Shown here piece after piece: positions 13,653 to 14,466 of a DNA stretch of 14,466 nt; within the stretch, counting starts at the first letter, position 1, and the number at the start of each line of letters is the position of its first letter. Made by a program: the position numbers and the translations under genes. Origin of the DNA: Ruminococcaceae bacterium UBA1865 (GTDB lineage Bacteria; Bacillota; Clostridia; Oscillospirales; Acutalibacteraceae). The stretch is from the NCBI GenBank assembly GCA_002338255.1, contig DDHX01000032.1:103611-118076 (forward strand), in the 5' to 3' direction. The notes beneath the pieces were generated by a model. The model was not told where the DNA came from. It saw only the letters and a program-made list of their open reading frames with translations, and did no database searches.

Positions 13653-14466
13653 ATGACAGAAATTATTAAAAATATGATTATGAATATCAGTTTGCTGGCT
13701 TTGATTGCATATTTGCTGACCCGCGCTAAACTTGTAAAAGATTTCATTATTGATGATCAAAGGCCATTTTACGTTAAGCTGATTATGTCTGTGATGTTTG
13801 GCTTGATTGGGATTCTGTCAACCTATACAAGAACCCCTGTTCAGGGAGCTATCGTCAACACTCGTGTAATTGGAGTGGTAGCCGGTGGCATTCTGGGGGG
13901 ACCCATTGTGGGGCTGGGTGCAGGAGTGATCGCTGGCCTTCATCGTTATTTAATGGATGTTAATGGATTTACATCCATTGCCTGCGGCGTTTCCACCTTG
14001 GCGGAGGGGATTATTGGAGGACTATTTTCCAAATACATTAAACGAGCCCGAAATGATTGCGTCATGGTTGGTACCGTGACCCTTTTAGCTGAAATTGCAC
14101 AGATGGGAATTATCCTACTGATTGCACGGCCGTTTGACAAAGCATGGCCACTCGTGCAAACTATTTCATTACCAATGATTCTATTCAATTCGTTGGGTGT
14201 AATGATTTTCGTAGGTATAATGGACTCTGTGTTCATTGAGCAGGATAAGGCTTCGGGAGATCGTGTGCGTTTGGTGATAGATATCGCTGACAAATGTCTG
14301 CCGTATTTGCGAAAAGGTATCTATGATCGCCGTAATTTGGGGCAGGCGGCCACAATCATCTTGGAACAATCCGATGCGGCGGGGGTAATTATTACCGATC
14401 AAAATTGCGTACTCGCATGTGCAGAGGCACCGTACCATACGGTGGAGGAAGGCGGCGCTTTACCAT
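13653..14466 (+). CDS. LytS-type 5TMR sensor histidine kinase, 5' part
   Basis: The frame is open to the right edge, so only the first 271 residues are seen. They match the 5TMR_LYT sensor of LytS/BtsS-type kinases: an N-terminal helix (ISLLALIAYLLTRAKLV), the STYTRTPVQGAIVNTRVIGV block, the glycine-rich GGILGGPIVGLGAGVIAGLHRY, GFTSIACGVSTLAEGIIGG, two further membrane helices, then the start of a GAF-like domain (CLPYLRKGIYD, AAGVIITDQNCVLAC). Kinase and ATPase domains should follow outside, often with a LytTR response regulator gene. The ATG at 13653 has GGAAAGG 12 bases upstream; in-frame ATG 13608 and TTG 13569 are possible earlier starts. Relatives sense pyruvate or cell-wall and membrane state; the signal here is unknown. 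Confidence 0.88.
   Translation, partial: MTEIIKNMIMNISLLALIAYLLTRAKLVKDFIIDDQRPFYVKLIMSVMFGLIGILSTYTRTPVQGAIVNTRVIGVVAGGILGGPIVGLGAGVIAGLHRYLMDVNGFTSIACGVSTLAEGIIGGLFSKYIKRARNDCVMVGTVTLLAEIAQMGIILLIARPFDKAWPLVQTISLPMILFNSLGVMIFVGIMDSVFIEQDKASGDRVRLVIDIADKCLPYLRKGIYDRRNLGQAATIILEQSDAAGVIITDQNCVLACAEAPYHTVEEGGALP

Noticed and set aside
13946..14293. A 115-residue leftward reading frame at the right edge
   Set aside because: It is antisense to the clear LytS-type membrane domain and has no recognisable features; the forward frame is real but lacks a stop inside the window.

Overview
The window looks like chromosome from a low-to-moderate GC member of the Bacillota, most likely a clostridial (Oscillospiraceae-like) lineage. 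The reasons are strong AGGAGG-type ribosome binding sites, sigma-A style promoters, a classic Gram-positive housekeeping operon, a clostridial-type signal peptide, a lipoprotein with a canonical lipobox, and a LytS-type sensor kinase. The lineage is inferred from gene style and order only; no database was searched.

Region 1 (1-5535) is one tightly packed forward operon: ftsY (3' part), rdgB, yhbY, nadD, yqeK, rsfS and leuS, ended by a strong intrinsic terminator. It joins protein targeting, nucleotide-pool cleaning, NAD synthesis, Ap4A turnover, ribosome control and leucine tRNA charging.

Region 2 (5536-7086) is accessory. A very AT-rich stretch of about 480 bases holds several ACAAT/ATTGT inverted repeats and a strong ribosome binding site in front of a three-codon reading frame. 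It precedes two small exported proteins of unknown function: a secreted protein with a CxxCxxC cluster and a lipoprotein. A shared hairpin follows.

Region 3 (7090-9216) holds a leftward pair, a zinc-ribbon protein and a DUF1294 membrane protein, with a clear promoter. Divergent to it is an exported GHL10/DUF187-type glycoside-hydrolase-like protein.

Region 4 (9274-11427) is a compact leftward signalling operon: a stand-alone CheY-like receiver, a CheC-type phosphatase with both active-site motifs intact, and a PAS-like/GGDEF diguanylate cyclase. The genes overlap by about 8 bases each and the operon has its own promoter and terminator. This is the most interesting system in the window, a possible self-contained phospho-signal to cyclic-di-GMP module.

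Region 5 (11549-14466) holds a TDT/SLAC1-type transporter (leftward), a divergent C_GCAxxG_C_C redox-type protein whose promoter abuts a cluster of perfect palindromes, and the start of a LytS-type 5TMR sensor histidine kinase that runs off the right edge. I saw no tRNA, rRNA, insertion sequence, CRISPR array or prophage gene.
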